From Tachypleus tridentatus (Eukaryota > Arthropoda > Merostomata > Xiphosura > Limulidae): a stretch of 64,000 nucleotides of DNA. The notes beneath the pieces are model-generated. The model was not told the origin of the DNA. It ran no database searches and saw nothing but the letters and a program-made list of their open reading frames with translations. The position numbers were made by a program, and so were the translations under genes. Shown piece after piece: positions 46,670 to 57,916 of the stretch. The first letter of the stretch is position 1. Every line of letters starts with the position of its first letter. The DNA is taken from positions 64,781,558 through 64,845,557 of the forward strand of contig NC_134825.1 of NCBI RefSeq assembly GCF_004210375.1, given 5' to 3'.

Positions 46670-46979
46670 TTTGTAATAACTATTAGTAATAACCGTTATT
46701 ATAAGTTGTTTTGTTTGCATATTAAGATATATTTGTGTTAAAAAAGGAAATTGTGTGTATAAGTCTTGTTGGCAAATACCATAAATTTGATACACATTAA
46801 TATTTAATTAACTTTGAAATTCAAATTTAAATTTCCGATTATTTGAAATATAAATACGTAACACAATAAATCAGAGACTTGTCCGAAATAAAGTATAATA
46901 CGTAACAATGGTTTTATATATATATATATACATATACATTTCAAAATGCTTCTCTTTAAGAGTATATTACAATAAAATT

Positions 46980-47093
46980 GTCCCCCGCTGGTACAGCGGT
47001 AAGTCAACGGATTTACAACGCTAAAATCAGGGGCTCGATTTCTCTAGGTGGACTCGGCAGATAGTGTGATGTGGCTTTGCTATACGAAAACAC
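46980..47093 (+). mobile_element. SINE family B, full length, with TSD
   Basis: Head GTCCCCCGCTGGTACAGCGG, B box GGCTCGATTTC, body GGCAGATAGTGTGATGTGGC and tail TATACGAAAACAC. Perfect 11-bp target duplication ACAATAAAATT at 46969-46979 and 47094-47104. Confidence 0.9.
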
Positions 47094-47104
47094 ACAATAA
47101 AATT

Positions 47105-47856
47105 ATTATTTTTTTTGCAATTTTTTAAATTTTATATCGATATCCACATTGATATTAACAGTTTTCATATATGCTGAGCTGTCCATCTGAAGAATAGAAA
47201 CAACAGGAAATCCTCAATAGCAGTAGCACTTGAAATTGTTTTATCTGTAAGACCTTTTTTCTCCTCTTTATTATTTATATTTTGTGCACGAACAATATCG
47301 AGTATGGAATACGTGTATAACTGCTTCGATTTTATTGCTCCTGAGAATCTCTACCAGCCTACCCTCAAATTGAAATTCTTTTAAGCAGGATTAGCTAACA
47401 ATCATCTATAAGACTTTGAGCGTGTGCAATACATCTATCGCAACAATTTGGTCTCATGAATCCAAAATTGTAATTAGATCTGAAATTGGTTAAAGCATAA
47501 CGGATATATGAGCTAAAAGTCTCTACTTGAAAAAACAAACTCGAAGCTATTATATGAGCCGCTGAGCCGCGGCTGAAAACGCATTAAGAACACAAATGTT
47601 TCCTTCTGTCAGGAATTTTGCGGAAAACATGAGACTTCTTTCGTCGGCTAATTGAAAGAAATGTTTCAAAGAAAACAATATGACTGAAAAATGTATAGAA
47701 AACCAGTGTGTTTAAGTGTATAGTTGTGATTGTTCGGTTTGTGTATATACTGATGACGGTATTATATATATGCTTGACTTTATTGTTCAATTCAAATAAA
47801 TTTATTTTCACATTTACTCTAGAAAAGAAAACTGAAAAAAGCTAGTTTCAGTAGAT
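47105..47856. other. non-coding, nothing recognised
   Basis: AT-rich. The 75-codon - strand frame at 47584-47811 is unsupported. Confidence 0.45.
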
Positions 47857-47868
47857 GTATTTTCTTTC

Positions 47869-48084
47869 CCCGGTCGCACCAAACATGCTCGCCCTTTCAG
47901 CCGTGGGAACGTTATAATGTTACGATCAATCCCACTATTCGTTGGTAAAAGAGTAGCCCAAGAGTTGGCGATGGGTGGTGATGACTAGCTGCCTTCCCTC
48001 TAGTCTTACACTGCTAAATTAGGGACGGCTAGCACAGATATCCCTCGAATAGCTTTGCGCGAAATTCAAAACAAACAAACAAAC
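47869..48084 (+). mobile_element. SINE family A, 5'-truncated, with perfect TSD
   Basis: Begins at CCCGGTCGCACCAAACATGC, downstream of the B box, and ends CAAACAAACAAAC. Perfect 12-bp target duplication GTATTTTCTTTC at 47857-47868 and 48085-48096, proving insertion in truncated form. Confidence 0.93.
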
Positions 48085-48096
48085 GTATTTTCTTTC

Positions 48097-49389
48097 ACTC
48101 AGTAAAATAATAAAAATGTGGCATACAAAGAAAAAAACAAACTCTCTTGGCTAATTTGCGAATCCAGTTATTCAGTTGTGCTGGATGTACTTTTTAGATC
48201 GAAACCAAAACAACTTTTGATAACAATTCAATGCACATTTTCTTATTAAAATAACATTTGGAATCACAGAATATACTTGTTGACGACTGACTCCCCATCA
48301 TATTTGATCCAAAGGATTAAGTTGACTACATATTGAGCGCCTACTAATATTATATAAAGTTAAGCATCACATTGCTATCATGTTAGTTGGTGCAGGCCTA
48401 GCTTTTATTAAGTTAATTAATATGTATTTCTGCAATACGTAGTCCTATATAATTAATAATTAAATATATTATTTTCCGAGTAATCAATAATTTGTACTGT
48501 CTCTATATACTTTACTATAGATTACCTAAAATGCATGTAGTATATCTGCACTTGTTTTATCATAGTGGCTCCAATATACTCTCTTAGTATCCAAGATTAA
48601 TTGTTACAAGTAATATAACCCCATTTGTTGAGACGATATTTTTACAGTATACATTCTTAATAGCCTAAGACACTTGACTTCTAGTGCAGTATTTGGTATT
48701 TCCACTTCAATCAGCGCCTTAAGTAGCACGTGAGCAAAATAGCCCAGACAGACGTTAAAAGACTCAAGACACAATTATTTCTTATTACGAGTTGCTGACC
48801 GAAGGAAGTAACCAGTCAGGATCATCATCAGCCTGCACTGTCACTTTTTCGAATAGCTGTTATAAAGCTAAAACAACTAAAACTATAGAGGGAGCTCAGT
48901 AACATATCATAATTTAACACTTGCGGTAGAACTAAAGAACTAATGGAAATGAAAATATTTAACAAACTGTATAACGCTTACAATTAAAGAACTATTTTTG
49001 AGAAATGTTTTATTATTTCAATTTTTAAATGCACACTTCATCCGTAAACGAAAATGGTATGATTTTTTTTTAAAGATAACTTTATAAAACTCATGACCAG
49101 ATGTTTCTTATTTGCTGTACTTTCTAGTTATGCCTAGATGTGAATTACTTGTAGGAAACTCCCGCAAAACGTTTGGGAAAATACAACCAGTTAATTGTAT
49201 TTCACTGTAATGATGTTACAGCAATGTTGCTCCCATAGTTCGATAGTTGGAGGGTTTACCACATTAAAATGTGATGTAAAATGCTTGCAGCAAACACACT
49301 ACAGACAGCCAGTTGTGTAACTTTCTATCTCAACAGCAAATAAACAGTGAAATCCTGTGCTGCTGTTGTAAATATTTACTTTATTGTTT
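48097..49389. other. non-coding, nothing recognised
   Basis: 1.3 kb of AT-rich sequence without open frames or repeats that I can support. Confidence 0.5.
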
Positions 49390-49400
49390 GTCGTGCTCTT

Positions 49401-49577
49401 CCGTGGGGGCGTTACAATGTGACGGTCAATTCTACTATTCGTTGGTAAAAGAGTAGCCCAAGAGTTGGTGGGTGGTGATGACTAGCTGCCTTCCCTCTAG
49501 TTTTACACTGCTAAATTAGGGACGGCTAGCACAGTAGCTCGTGTAGCTTTGTGCGAAATTCCGAAACAAACAAACAA
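49401..49577 (+). mobile_element. SINE family A, strongly 5'-truncated, with TSD
   Basis: Begins at CCGTGGGGGCGTTACAATGT in mid-body and ends CCGAAACAAACAAACAA. Perfect 11-bp target duplication GTCGTGCTCTT at 49390-49400 and 49578-49588. Confidence 0.93.
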
Positions 49578-49598
49578 GTCGTGCTCTTTCTGTTAATT

Positions 49599-49690
49599 AT
49601 GATACCGTTAAACTGAGAGGGTTCGATTTCCACTGGTAAACGCAGCAGAGAGTTAGATGTAGCTTTGTTACAAGAAAGCACGCACAAAAA
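49599..49690 (+). mobile_element. SINE family B, degenerate and head-truncated
   Basis: GGGTTCGATTTCCACTGGTA, GCAGCAGAGAGTTAGATGTA and GCTTTGTTACAAGAAAGCAC follow family B from just before the B box to the tail. Confidence 0.65.
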
Positions 49691-49779
49691 ACTCAATAAT
49701 TACGATTACTCACTTCTGACCTAAAACACACAACTTATAACAAGATTGTTCTGAGGACATCTTGTTGGTTTATAGAACA

Positions 49780-49966
49780 TTGTGTTTGTTTTTGAGTTTT
49801 TAGCCAACTCTTGGGCTACTCTTTTACCAACGATTAATGGGATTGACCGCCACATTATAACGCCCCCACAGCTGGAGGGTGAGCATGTTTGGCGCGACGG
49901 GGATGCGAACCCGCGACCCTCAGATTACGAGTCGCACGCCTTAACATGCTTGTCCATGCCAGGCCT
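49780..49966 (-). mobile_element. SINE family A, internally deleted, with TSD
   Basis: Tail TTGTGTTTGTTTTTGAGTTT joins directly to AGCCAACTCTTGGGCTAC, omitting about 110 bp of the 3' body, and the head ends CCATGCCAGGCC. Perfect 13-bp target duplication GGTTTATAGAACA at 49767-49779 and 49967-49979. Confidence 0.92.
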
Positions 49967-50235
49967 GGTTTATAGAACAATCTAGAAAAATCCACCTATT
50001 TACGTGAATGCATATTTTCGAGACCAAGCTTAAACAAACCAAAGACTCAAAAGACCATTAGAAAAGCACTGGAAGGCTTGACAAATATGTGGTACGATGT
50101 GATTGCTATGTCTCCAATTTACTTGATCATCACAAACTTTCATTAGATTCAGATCTTTATTTATTACTTAGTTAAAAGTGCCAGAAGATATGGTCACAAT
50201 TTTTTTGGATTGGAAGGTTCTCTTTCGTAACCATG

Positions 50236-50495
50236 GCTTGTTTGCTTTACTAAATTTCGCGCAAAGCTAATCGAAGACGATTTGCACTAGCCGTCCCTAC
50301 ATTTGAATTGGTAGGTTAAAAGGAGGGTAGTCAGCCAGTACCACCCTTCGCCAACTCTTGGACTTCCCTTTACCAACAAAGAATAGTTATATTGACCATC
50401 ACATTATACGATTCGACACCTGGAATGTAGACCATGTTTAATAATCTCGTGACGCGCCCATTGCAAGTCAAACACCTAACCACAAAACTATATCA
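50236..50495 (-). mobile_element. SINE family A, old copy
   Basis: AAATTTCGCGCAAAGCTAAT, TAGCCGTCCCTACATTTGAA, CCAACTCTTGGACTTCCC and TTGACCATCACATTATACGA follow the family A order with many substitutions through to the decayed head. Confidence 0.75.
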
Positions 50496-50868
50496 AACTT
50501 ATATCTACAGCATTCATATTTTAGCTGAATGCGTTGTTATTGGCTGGCTTGTTGTTTCGTAGCTATTTACGTCACTATGATCTCCATATGTTACCACTTG
50601 TTATTTGACAATTGTTTTGGCTCGACACAACTTATAAATCTCATTATACGTCTATCCTTGTGGTGTGTTCTTCCAATCATAATGCTACTTGCCGCAGCAT
50701 CTCTATTCGAATATTCATGAAGTCATCATGAACCAAATACATATGTGCTACAAATGTCACTCATGGTGCCACGAATCTCATCTCGGACGATAAGCCACTG
50801 CACTATCCTGAATATATCGTTATTATGTAATGCTATTACATCTCACTGCTGCTACGTGTGTTTGGAAC
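50496..50868. other. non-coding, nothing recognised
   Basis: The 63-codon frame at 50529-50720 is hydrophobic and unsupported by any splice or motif evidence. Confidence 0.4.
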
Positions 50869-50870
50869 AA

Positions 50871-50990
50871 AGGAATTATTTATAATATAGTTTAATGTTA
50901 TTTATTTTAATATGTACATGGTATCCATAAAAGGAATTATTTATAATATAGTTTTAGTGTTGTATATTTTAATACGTAGACGACATTTTT
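50871..50990 (+). repeat. 61-bp direct duplication
   Basis: AGGAATTATTTATAATATAG occurs at 50871 and 50932, with similar downstream sequence (TTTTAATATGTACATGG versus TTTTAATACGTAGACGA). Confidence 0.8.
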
Positions 50991-52517
50991 AAAAGTTTTT
51001 AATTCACACTTTTTTACAAGAATACTTTTAATATCAATAGCATTACATTTCTTACAAATGCATAATTAACAACATTTCATATTAGAGAATATATTTAGAG
51101 CACAATGATAAATATTTATAGTCTTGTTTTTGACACAAGAAACCAACAGAGATAATCTGAAGATACATTTTCACATGTAAAAAGTAGAATAAACACATCA
51201 TCTCTAGAAAACTTTCTATTTACCGAAGTTACTCCTTTTAATATGACAAACATGTAAAGTAAGATAAAGTATCACATTTCATAGACAATGGTTAAAGTTA
51301 TGAGATAAACAAAACTCTCGTTTTGAGAAATAGCATTATGTCATTTCTCTTTTTAGCAACAAGTCTTCAACCCTGACGGTTATCATGAAATGATAGTCTA
51401 CAGTGAAGGAGTAGTTCATTCTACAAAAATTTTTTATGTAGATTATGAATAGTAATCTATATCTGTTGGAAGGAAGAATCAGAGAAACATAAAATGTTTA
51501 AGATTGTGCAATTTTATTGAACTTTAAATGGAAAGAGTATAGATTGTCAGGTTTAAATGAATGCTCTATAGATGAAATATATCATGTGAGTGATAAAAAT
51601 GTTTATTTCTTGAAGCAGAGGGTTTCGTTATAATAACCAATCGTAGCTTCATTTTTCTATATACATTAAATTTTGTTTAATAGTGTTTAGTTAATGGTCT
51701 TCATTTGGAAGGTTTTTAAAAGTTTTAATGAAACTGATACTGAATAGGTTTTGAGTAATGAAGAGTAATTAGGAACTCTGATTAAATGTTCAATGTGTTC
51801 AGCATTGTATGGTTTTGATTCTAAGATTGTATGTTTATGGTCTTAAGTTTGAATGGTCTAATGTTTTGGTTGAATGATTAAGATATTTAGACTAATGCTG
51901 TCATTTTAAGATTAGATAGCTGAATATTTAGACTTGATACCTGATACCTGAAAATTTATTTCTAGAAATATTTTCATTAATATGCATTAGAAAATGTGAT
52001 CGATGAATGTTGTTGTGTTAGTAATAGTTGGGAATTATGACTTTCTTTAATATTATAATATAGAAAGTTTAAACATTACTTTTGATTTTAGACTGGGAAG
52101 TTTTTAATGGCTTTAATGTATATGAAAAAGTAAAATAAAAAAGCAATGACTTTAAATATATTGAGAGCTTTCAGAACTAGATGATTCATGTGATGACTTT
52201 TAGTTTAATAGCTTTCCATAGGAGGTTTAAAGAAGATCTAGAAGGCTTAGAGTTCTAAAACTCTTGTTTTTAATTGAAAATAAATGTGACTTTTCGAGAT
52301 TATGATGGTGGTAAATAAATGAATGCTTTAGAAATCTTAGTGCAGATGAATCATTTGCAACTACAAACTGGTTAGTTCTGGTTTGAAATAAATGTTTAAG
52401 GCTCTATAAACGATAATATGATGAGTAACTAATGGTCCAGGACCTAAGCCTCGTGGACACTGAGATACGGTTAGGGTATTTCATTATTGATCATGAGAAA
52501 TGCTCAACAGTTGAGAA
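50991..52517 (-). other. 3' flank / probable 3' UTR of the - strand gene
   Basis: Non-coding sequence downstream of the stop at 52518-52520. AATAAA signals on the - strand are possible at about 51602-51607 and 51957-51962 (TTTATT on +). Degenerate units like those in the C-terminal repeat of the gene continue for at least one copy into this region (about 52478-52517). Confidence 0.4.
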
Positions 52518-53406
52518 TCATTGCTTGGTAGATTCTACGTGGTTTTCAGTTGTAGAAGACATGCAACTAATGTGCTCTGAGTGGTTGCCATTGGATAAGG
52601 ACTTCATTTTAGTATGAGTTGAATGGTTGTCACTGGTTAATGCTGTCAGCTTAATTCGCTCTGAAATGTGACCAATAGTTGAGGACCTCATCATAAAAAG
52701 CTCTGAGCGTTGTTTAGCGGTCGAATACTTTAGTGTAGAACATAGAGGGTATTGATTAATAGCTGAAATATCTAAAAATGGTGTTTTGGGGCGATAATAA
52801 ATTGTAGATGATCCGAGCTTGGTTGGTTCAGAGTGGTGGAGTTGACTAGATGAGGGCTCTGGACTAGAATGGCGCGACAGATACTGGCTGCTCGATTTTC
52901 TTTTGTAAACATTTGATCTTTTGTGGAAAGTCATGCTACTTATTGGAGTTGTGTCTGCATTAAGATCAATATCTGATGTTTTTTTGTCGTTAGAAAATGA
53001 AGAAGGGCAAGAATTAGCTAAGTATTCTTTACAAAGGGATTCTGGGAGAGAATGATAATTAAGAGGCGAGACCCCTGTAACGTGAACGGAAGTCCTTCCC
53101 AGTGTTTTGTAGTCATCACTAAAGAAATCTCTGTAGCAGTTCTTCTTGCAACACGAACATTTTTTTCTATTGAACTTGGACCATTGTTTTTTCTTATTGT
53201 TCCACATATGAACAGAAGAATTTTGTCCGTCATGAATTCTTATTTGGACCACAATAGATTCGAGAAACTTACGTTGGCATTCTGTATATGATGTTCTTGA
53301 TTCGTCTCCTACTGGTTTCTGATTTGGCCGTACCTCTATCTGCCCGTGTCGTAACTGATCTTTGACACGGAATATTGGATTTATATGGTCATGTTTAGAG
53401 CAGTGT
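52518..53406 (-). CDS. terminal coding exon, Ser/His/Lys-rich protein, unrecognised
   Basis: The last exon of a - strand gene: an acceptor preceded by a T-run (TTATTTTTTCAG, AG at 53407-53408), then one base completing a split Arg codon and 295 codons to TGA at 52518-52520. The first residues, HCSKHDHINPIFRVKDQ, supply the second half of a C-x2-C-x7-C-x2-H motif whose first half lies in the exon at 62807-62852. Next come a charged stretch, a basic cysteine cluster (KKCSCCKKNC, exon residues about 81-90), a long Ser/His/Thr/Lys-rich region and about five degenerate 14-15-residue repeats at the C-terminus (about 52521-52735). Codon usage is balanced and not AT-driven. No transmembrane segment is seen. 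A perfect donor (GTAAGT, minus strand, at 53267-53272) inside the exon could allow another isoform. The family is not recognised; the zinc-knuckle resemblance is weak. Confidence 0.72.
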
Positions 53407-53906
53407 CTGAAAAAATAACACACGAAGATTGGGAAATAAGAATATTTATACATCGCTATATAAACTTAAAAAAAACACGTTGGCATTTCAGGTAAGCATA
53501 AATTATTTATTTCTTATGATTGCCTGTTTTTCTTTAAGTTTTTCTAGAAAGTTTTAAAAAAGTACTCAACACTCAAGATTTTTTTATATACTACTGAAAA
53601 TCAGCTTTTATAAATACATTATTTTGCATTTTGTTTCCAAAAAAAAGACAAGCAAAGTAATGTTTATCCTTCGTTTTAAAATCGCGATTAAATGTTTCTT
53701 TAAAAAGTAAAGCAGCTGTTACACTATACCTACTTTAGCCTAAATTATATATACTGATAGTTCGTGACCCTTAATACAATAAACACAATTTACATAAAAA
53801 TAGAATTATTAAAATTTTTACACTATAGTTAAATAATTAAAACATACTTTCTTGAAGTTAATTCTGCTTTACTTTTCGATTTACTTTTTCGATGTGACGT
53901 AAATTG

Positions 53907-54050
53907 TTTGTTTGTTTTGAATTTCGCGCAAAGCTGCACGAGGGCTATCAGGATTACCCGTCCCTACTTCAGCAGTGTAAAACTAGAAGAAAGGCAGCTA
54001 GTCATCACCACCCACCGCCAACTCAGAGTGCGAGTCGAGCGCCCAGCATC
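53907..54050 (-). mobile_element. SINE family A, internally deleted
   Basis: Tail TTTGTTTGTTTTGAATTTCG through CCACCCACCGCCAACTC, then a jump to GTGCGAGTCGAGCGCCC of the head, so about 120 bp of the middle are missing. Confidence 0.85.
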
Positions 54051-55040
54051 TATTTTGAGCCATAACTTTCAGAAACTGAACTATGTTGGTCAATATCACA
54101 TTATAACACGTTTCTATAACGCGCATAGATTAAAATGTTCTAAAGTATTGTCATATTAAGTTCTGATATTGAATAATTCTCAGTTCAAAGTATTAAAGTT
54201 TAACTTTAGAATGTCTAAAAATTGTTAGCCATACCACTATGTTAATAAATATGTATGTTATTAAAGTCTTTATGAAAGGCAATTATCTTAATATGCTAAA
54301 ACAAATCAGATATTGATCCCTGTTAGCCCAGCGAATTTTGCACAAAATACCCCAATGTAACGAAAGCATTTAAAAGTCAAGATAAACTGCATGCGAGTGT
54401 GTAGTAAATACGAGTTGGAATAGCAATGTATTTAACTTGTGCATGTAATGGTAAGTTATAGCTCGTCTAAATGAAATGTTTATAATGTCGTGTACTAGCA
54501 AAGAGGCAGCTTTTGAAACACGATTATATATTTAAGTATGTGTAATATATTAAATTTCAATGTTATTTAAAATGAGAAAACAGATTTTAAGATTGCGAAC
54601 AACATCCCAGTAACGGTTACGATAAAAGAATCCTTATTTATGGGTTAAGAAGACCCGTTAAATAAACTCGTATTTATATTTATTACGCTTTGAATACTGC
54701 TTGTAAAGTCTGAATAACAACATTTTCTGATTTCGTAGACTATTATCAGAAAACGACTATTCTGCGTGGCTAAGTTTCTTTACGTTATTTACTGTAATAA
54801 CGTATGTCAAGTGATTACATGTGACATATTAAAATAATTATCGTAGGGTGTAATTATAAATCTAATGAATTTAATTTAAGAATTCTGTTTTCCAAATGAT
54901 GTTGTTTCAATGTTATTTTGTGATTATTACATTTCGGAAAAGATAATCATATAACTGTAAGGTAACTAATACTGTTTGTATGAAACCAAGTTATGTATGA
55001 CATTAATAATCAACTACGAGGCAGAAGTACGTGTGTTATT

Positions 55041-55139
55041 GATTTGAATTACGCACAGAGCTACACAATGCGCTATCTGTGCTCTGCACACCTCGGATAT
55101 AATAACCCGGGTTTTAGCGTTGTACGTCCGCTATGCTGT
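55041..55139 (-). mobile_element. SINE family C
   Basis: GAATTACGCACAGAGCTACA, CTATCTGTGCTCTGCACACC, reversed B-box region AACCCGGGTTTTAGCGTTGT and a GTCCGCTATGCTG head end. Confidence 0.75.
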
Positions 55140-55624
55140 TAAGGGGAGTATAAATACATCTATATATACATGACTTGTGTGTTTTCTATAGCTTTGGGGG
55201 CTTATGTTCAGGTATTGTAAATTTCATTCTTCCTTAATTATGTGATGAAGCTGTTTATCTGCTTATCTGTTGTGTTTTTTGTGTTTTTTTTACTATACAA
55301 GCCTAAAATTCTTGTAAGATCTCATTTTTCTTTAGGAAAAGGAGAGAGGCCAATAAATAAGCTATTTCTCAAAATTAGAACATAATTTATGATATACGTA
55401 CACAGATTTAATACAAAATGTCCTCACACTATTTTATATACATTTGATTGTATGTTCAGTTGTCTGGTCGGCAGCTGTTTTATTTCAAAATATGAGAAAA
55501 CGACTATTTATAATTGTTTTAAGTTAAATAAATAAAAAAATAACAGTATTAGAAATTATTGTAAAATTAACATTTTAAACAGAAAATGTACGTTATTTAT
55601 AAGAACTTGGTGTTTTACGTCACA

Positions 55625-55899
55625 GGCCCGGCATGGGTAGGTGGTTAGGGGCGCTCGACTCGTAATCCGAGGGTCAAAGATTCGAATCACCGTCACACCA
55701 AACACGTTCGCCGTTCAAACGGTGGAACGTTATAACGTTACGGTCAATCCTACTATTCGTTAGTAAAAGAGTAGCCCAAGAGTTGGCGGTGAATGGCGAT
55801 GACTAGCTAGCTGCCTTCCCTCTAGTCTTACACTGCTAAATTAGAGACAGCACAAATAGCCCTCGTGTAGATCTGAGCTAAATTTAAAACAAACAAACC
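55625..55899 (+). mobile_element. SINE family A, full length
   Basis: Head GGCCCGGCATGGGTAGGTGG, B box AGATTCGAATCACC, family A body and tail AAATTTAAAACAAACAAACC. The body carries a duplicated CTAG (GACTAGCTAGCTGCC). Confidence 0.9.
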
Positions 55900-56100
55900 A
55901 AAATAGATGCTGGCTGCTATTTTAAGAAATTAAGTAACTTCGACAACAAGCTAAATCAAAAATAGCGCAAAGTAAGTACAGACAGTTAATTATTATGTTT
56001 GTGCTTAGGCCATTCTCAGTCTCATTTTTCATAATCGCCACGACAGTAAATAGGGGATGACTGACTTTCGTTCTCTTTGCTTCATCAACAAATGAGAAAA

Positions 56101-56217
56101 GTGTGTGTTGTTATGGCAAAGCCACATCGGACTATCTGCTCAGTCCACCGAGGGGAATTGAACCCCTAATTTTAGAGTTGTAAACCTGTAGATTTTTTGC
56201 TGTAAAAGCGGGGGACC
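56101..56217 (-). mobile_element. SINE family B
   Basis: GTGTGTGTTGTTATGGCAAA tail, CACATCGGACTATCTGCTCA body, reversed B box GGAATTGAACCCC and head end AGCGGGGGACC. The flanking GAGAAAAG on both sides is a possible target duplication. Confidence 0.82.
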
Positions 56218-56384
56218 AAGAGAAAAGAGACGAAAAAATGTCTAGTATGTCTTATAGGGTATCACTCCTCTTTTCGTGGGTTTAGTGTAAAATAGGAAAA
56301 GCCGGATGATTTGAATAAAATGGTCAGGAAGTGAAATACGGATTATAAAAGTTATAAAAAAATGAAACAGTGATATAAGAAGAC

Positions 56385-56663
56385 TTTGTTTGTTTGTTTT
56401 TGAATTTCGCACAAAGCTACTTGAGGGCTATTTGTGCTCGCCGTCCCTAATTTAGCAGTGTAAGACTAGAGGGAAGGCAGCTAGTCATCACCACCCACCG
56501 CCAACTCTTGGGTTACTCTTTTACCAACGAATAGTGGGATTGACCGTCACATTATAACGCCCCCACGGCTGAAAGGGCGAGCATGTTTGGCGTGACGGGG
56601 ATGCGAACCCGCGACCCTCGGATTACGAGTCACACGCCTTAACGCGCTTGGCCATGCCGGGCC
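56385..56663 (-). mobile_element. SINE family A, complete reference copy with TSD
   Basis: The cleanest family A copy in the window, 279 bp. Read from its own 5' end it has a tRNA-like head (GGCCCGGCATGGCCAAGCGC, then an anticodon-like CTCGTAA loop and B box GGGTTCGCATCCCC) and a body with the blocks ACCAAACATGCTCGCC (CCAAACATGC here), GTGACGGTCAATCCCAC, GAGTTGGCGGTGGGTGG and CTAAATTAGGGACGG. The tail is TAGCTTTGTGCGAAATTC followed by CAAA repeats. Perfect 11-bp target duplication TATAAGAAGAC at 56374-56384 and 56664-56674. A tRNA-Thr(CGU)-like origin of the head is inferred from the loop. Transcription by Pol III is expected. Confidence 0.95.
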
Positions 56664-57803
56664 TATAAGAAGACAAACGTAGTAAAGTACAAATGAAACA
56701 AAATAAAGGAACGACAAATAAACACTATGGATTTGCGGATTATGAACAGAATGAACATGTCAGTAACAGAAAAAAAAAAAGATAATTATAATTCAAGATA
56801 TTAAAAGGACATCAAAAGTAAACGTAGTAAAACAACGACATTAAAAGACAAATATAATAAAACGATTAATATACAAAAATGAAACGAGGAAATGAATGCA
56901 GAGGAACTAAATGTAAGTTGTAAAAGGCAGTAATCATAAGTAAATGAAACATAATCGTATATACCTTATTGCGCTCTAAAGGTTTGTGGTTCTCTAGTTC
57001 ATACTGTACTGTACCCTATTTTTAATTGTGTTACAAATGGTAAAATTGTAAAGATATGAACATTTAGAAACATTTTAATAATTACAGAGCTTTGATTAAA
57101 AATATTCAATCACAATACATTACTGGCTTCTCCAGTATATCTGTCCAAAGAATGGTGTTGAAATAAAATCTTGGCTTTCGTTACTGTATCTTTCCTTTGG
57201 TTAACTTTATAATGCTCTTACTATGACTGTTATACAATAGCGTAAGATTTTACGCTTGAAAATGTTGATTTTCTTTGTTTTTCTGGTAAGAAGGTTCATA
57301 ATGTAGGAATTTTATTTTCCCATGTAAAGTTGAGATGGCTCAGTCTACTAAGTTCAATTGCCAGCCCTATATTTATTTTAGTTTATAGATTTTTTGCCGT
57401 ATAATTGTTTGATTATGTCTTATAATATGATGTACATTGATTAGTAGGTTATAAAGTGTATTCTAAAACTTTATAAATTATATATAATATAATAATAAAA
57501 TAGGTAGTTAAAGATCGTGATGACAAAATTATAGTTACTGTTGAATAAAAATGATAATAAATTAAAGTAAGAAATATAAATTTTAGTTAGTCACAAATTT
57601 TCAACTTTGGGGTGCTCTGAATAGCTAAAAAGCAGCATATACACCGGAGATAGAGCGACTATGCCAAGTAGATCTTAATATCTAGCTTATAGTGATTCGT
57701 TTATAAGAAAATCTAGATGAATTTTATATTGCTTTAATGCGAACGTCTGTGTAATCCCAACATGGAGAGTGCTAGAGCACATGAGAAATAATACTCAATT
57801 TTG

Positions 57804-57916
57804 TTTTGTTTTTTTAATTAAGCACAAAGCTACACAAGGGGCTATCTGTGCTCTGCCTACCACGGGTATCGAAACCCGATTTTAGTATGTAAGTCCGCAG
57901 ACATACCACTGTGCCA
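57804..57916 (-). mobile_element. SINE family C, complete reference copy with TSD
   Basis: Tail TTTTGTTTTTTTAATTAAGC, body ACAAAGCTACACAAGGGGCT then GTGCTCTGCCTACCAC, reversed B box GTATCGAAACCC, and head end GTCCGCAGACATACCACTGT. Perfect 11-bp target duplication ACTCAATTTTG at 57793-57803 and 57917-57927, which shows that family C is a mobile SINE in its own right. Confidence 0.9.
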
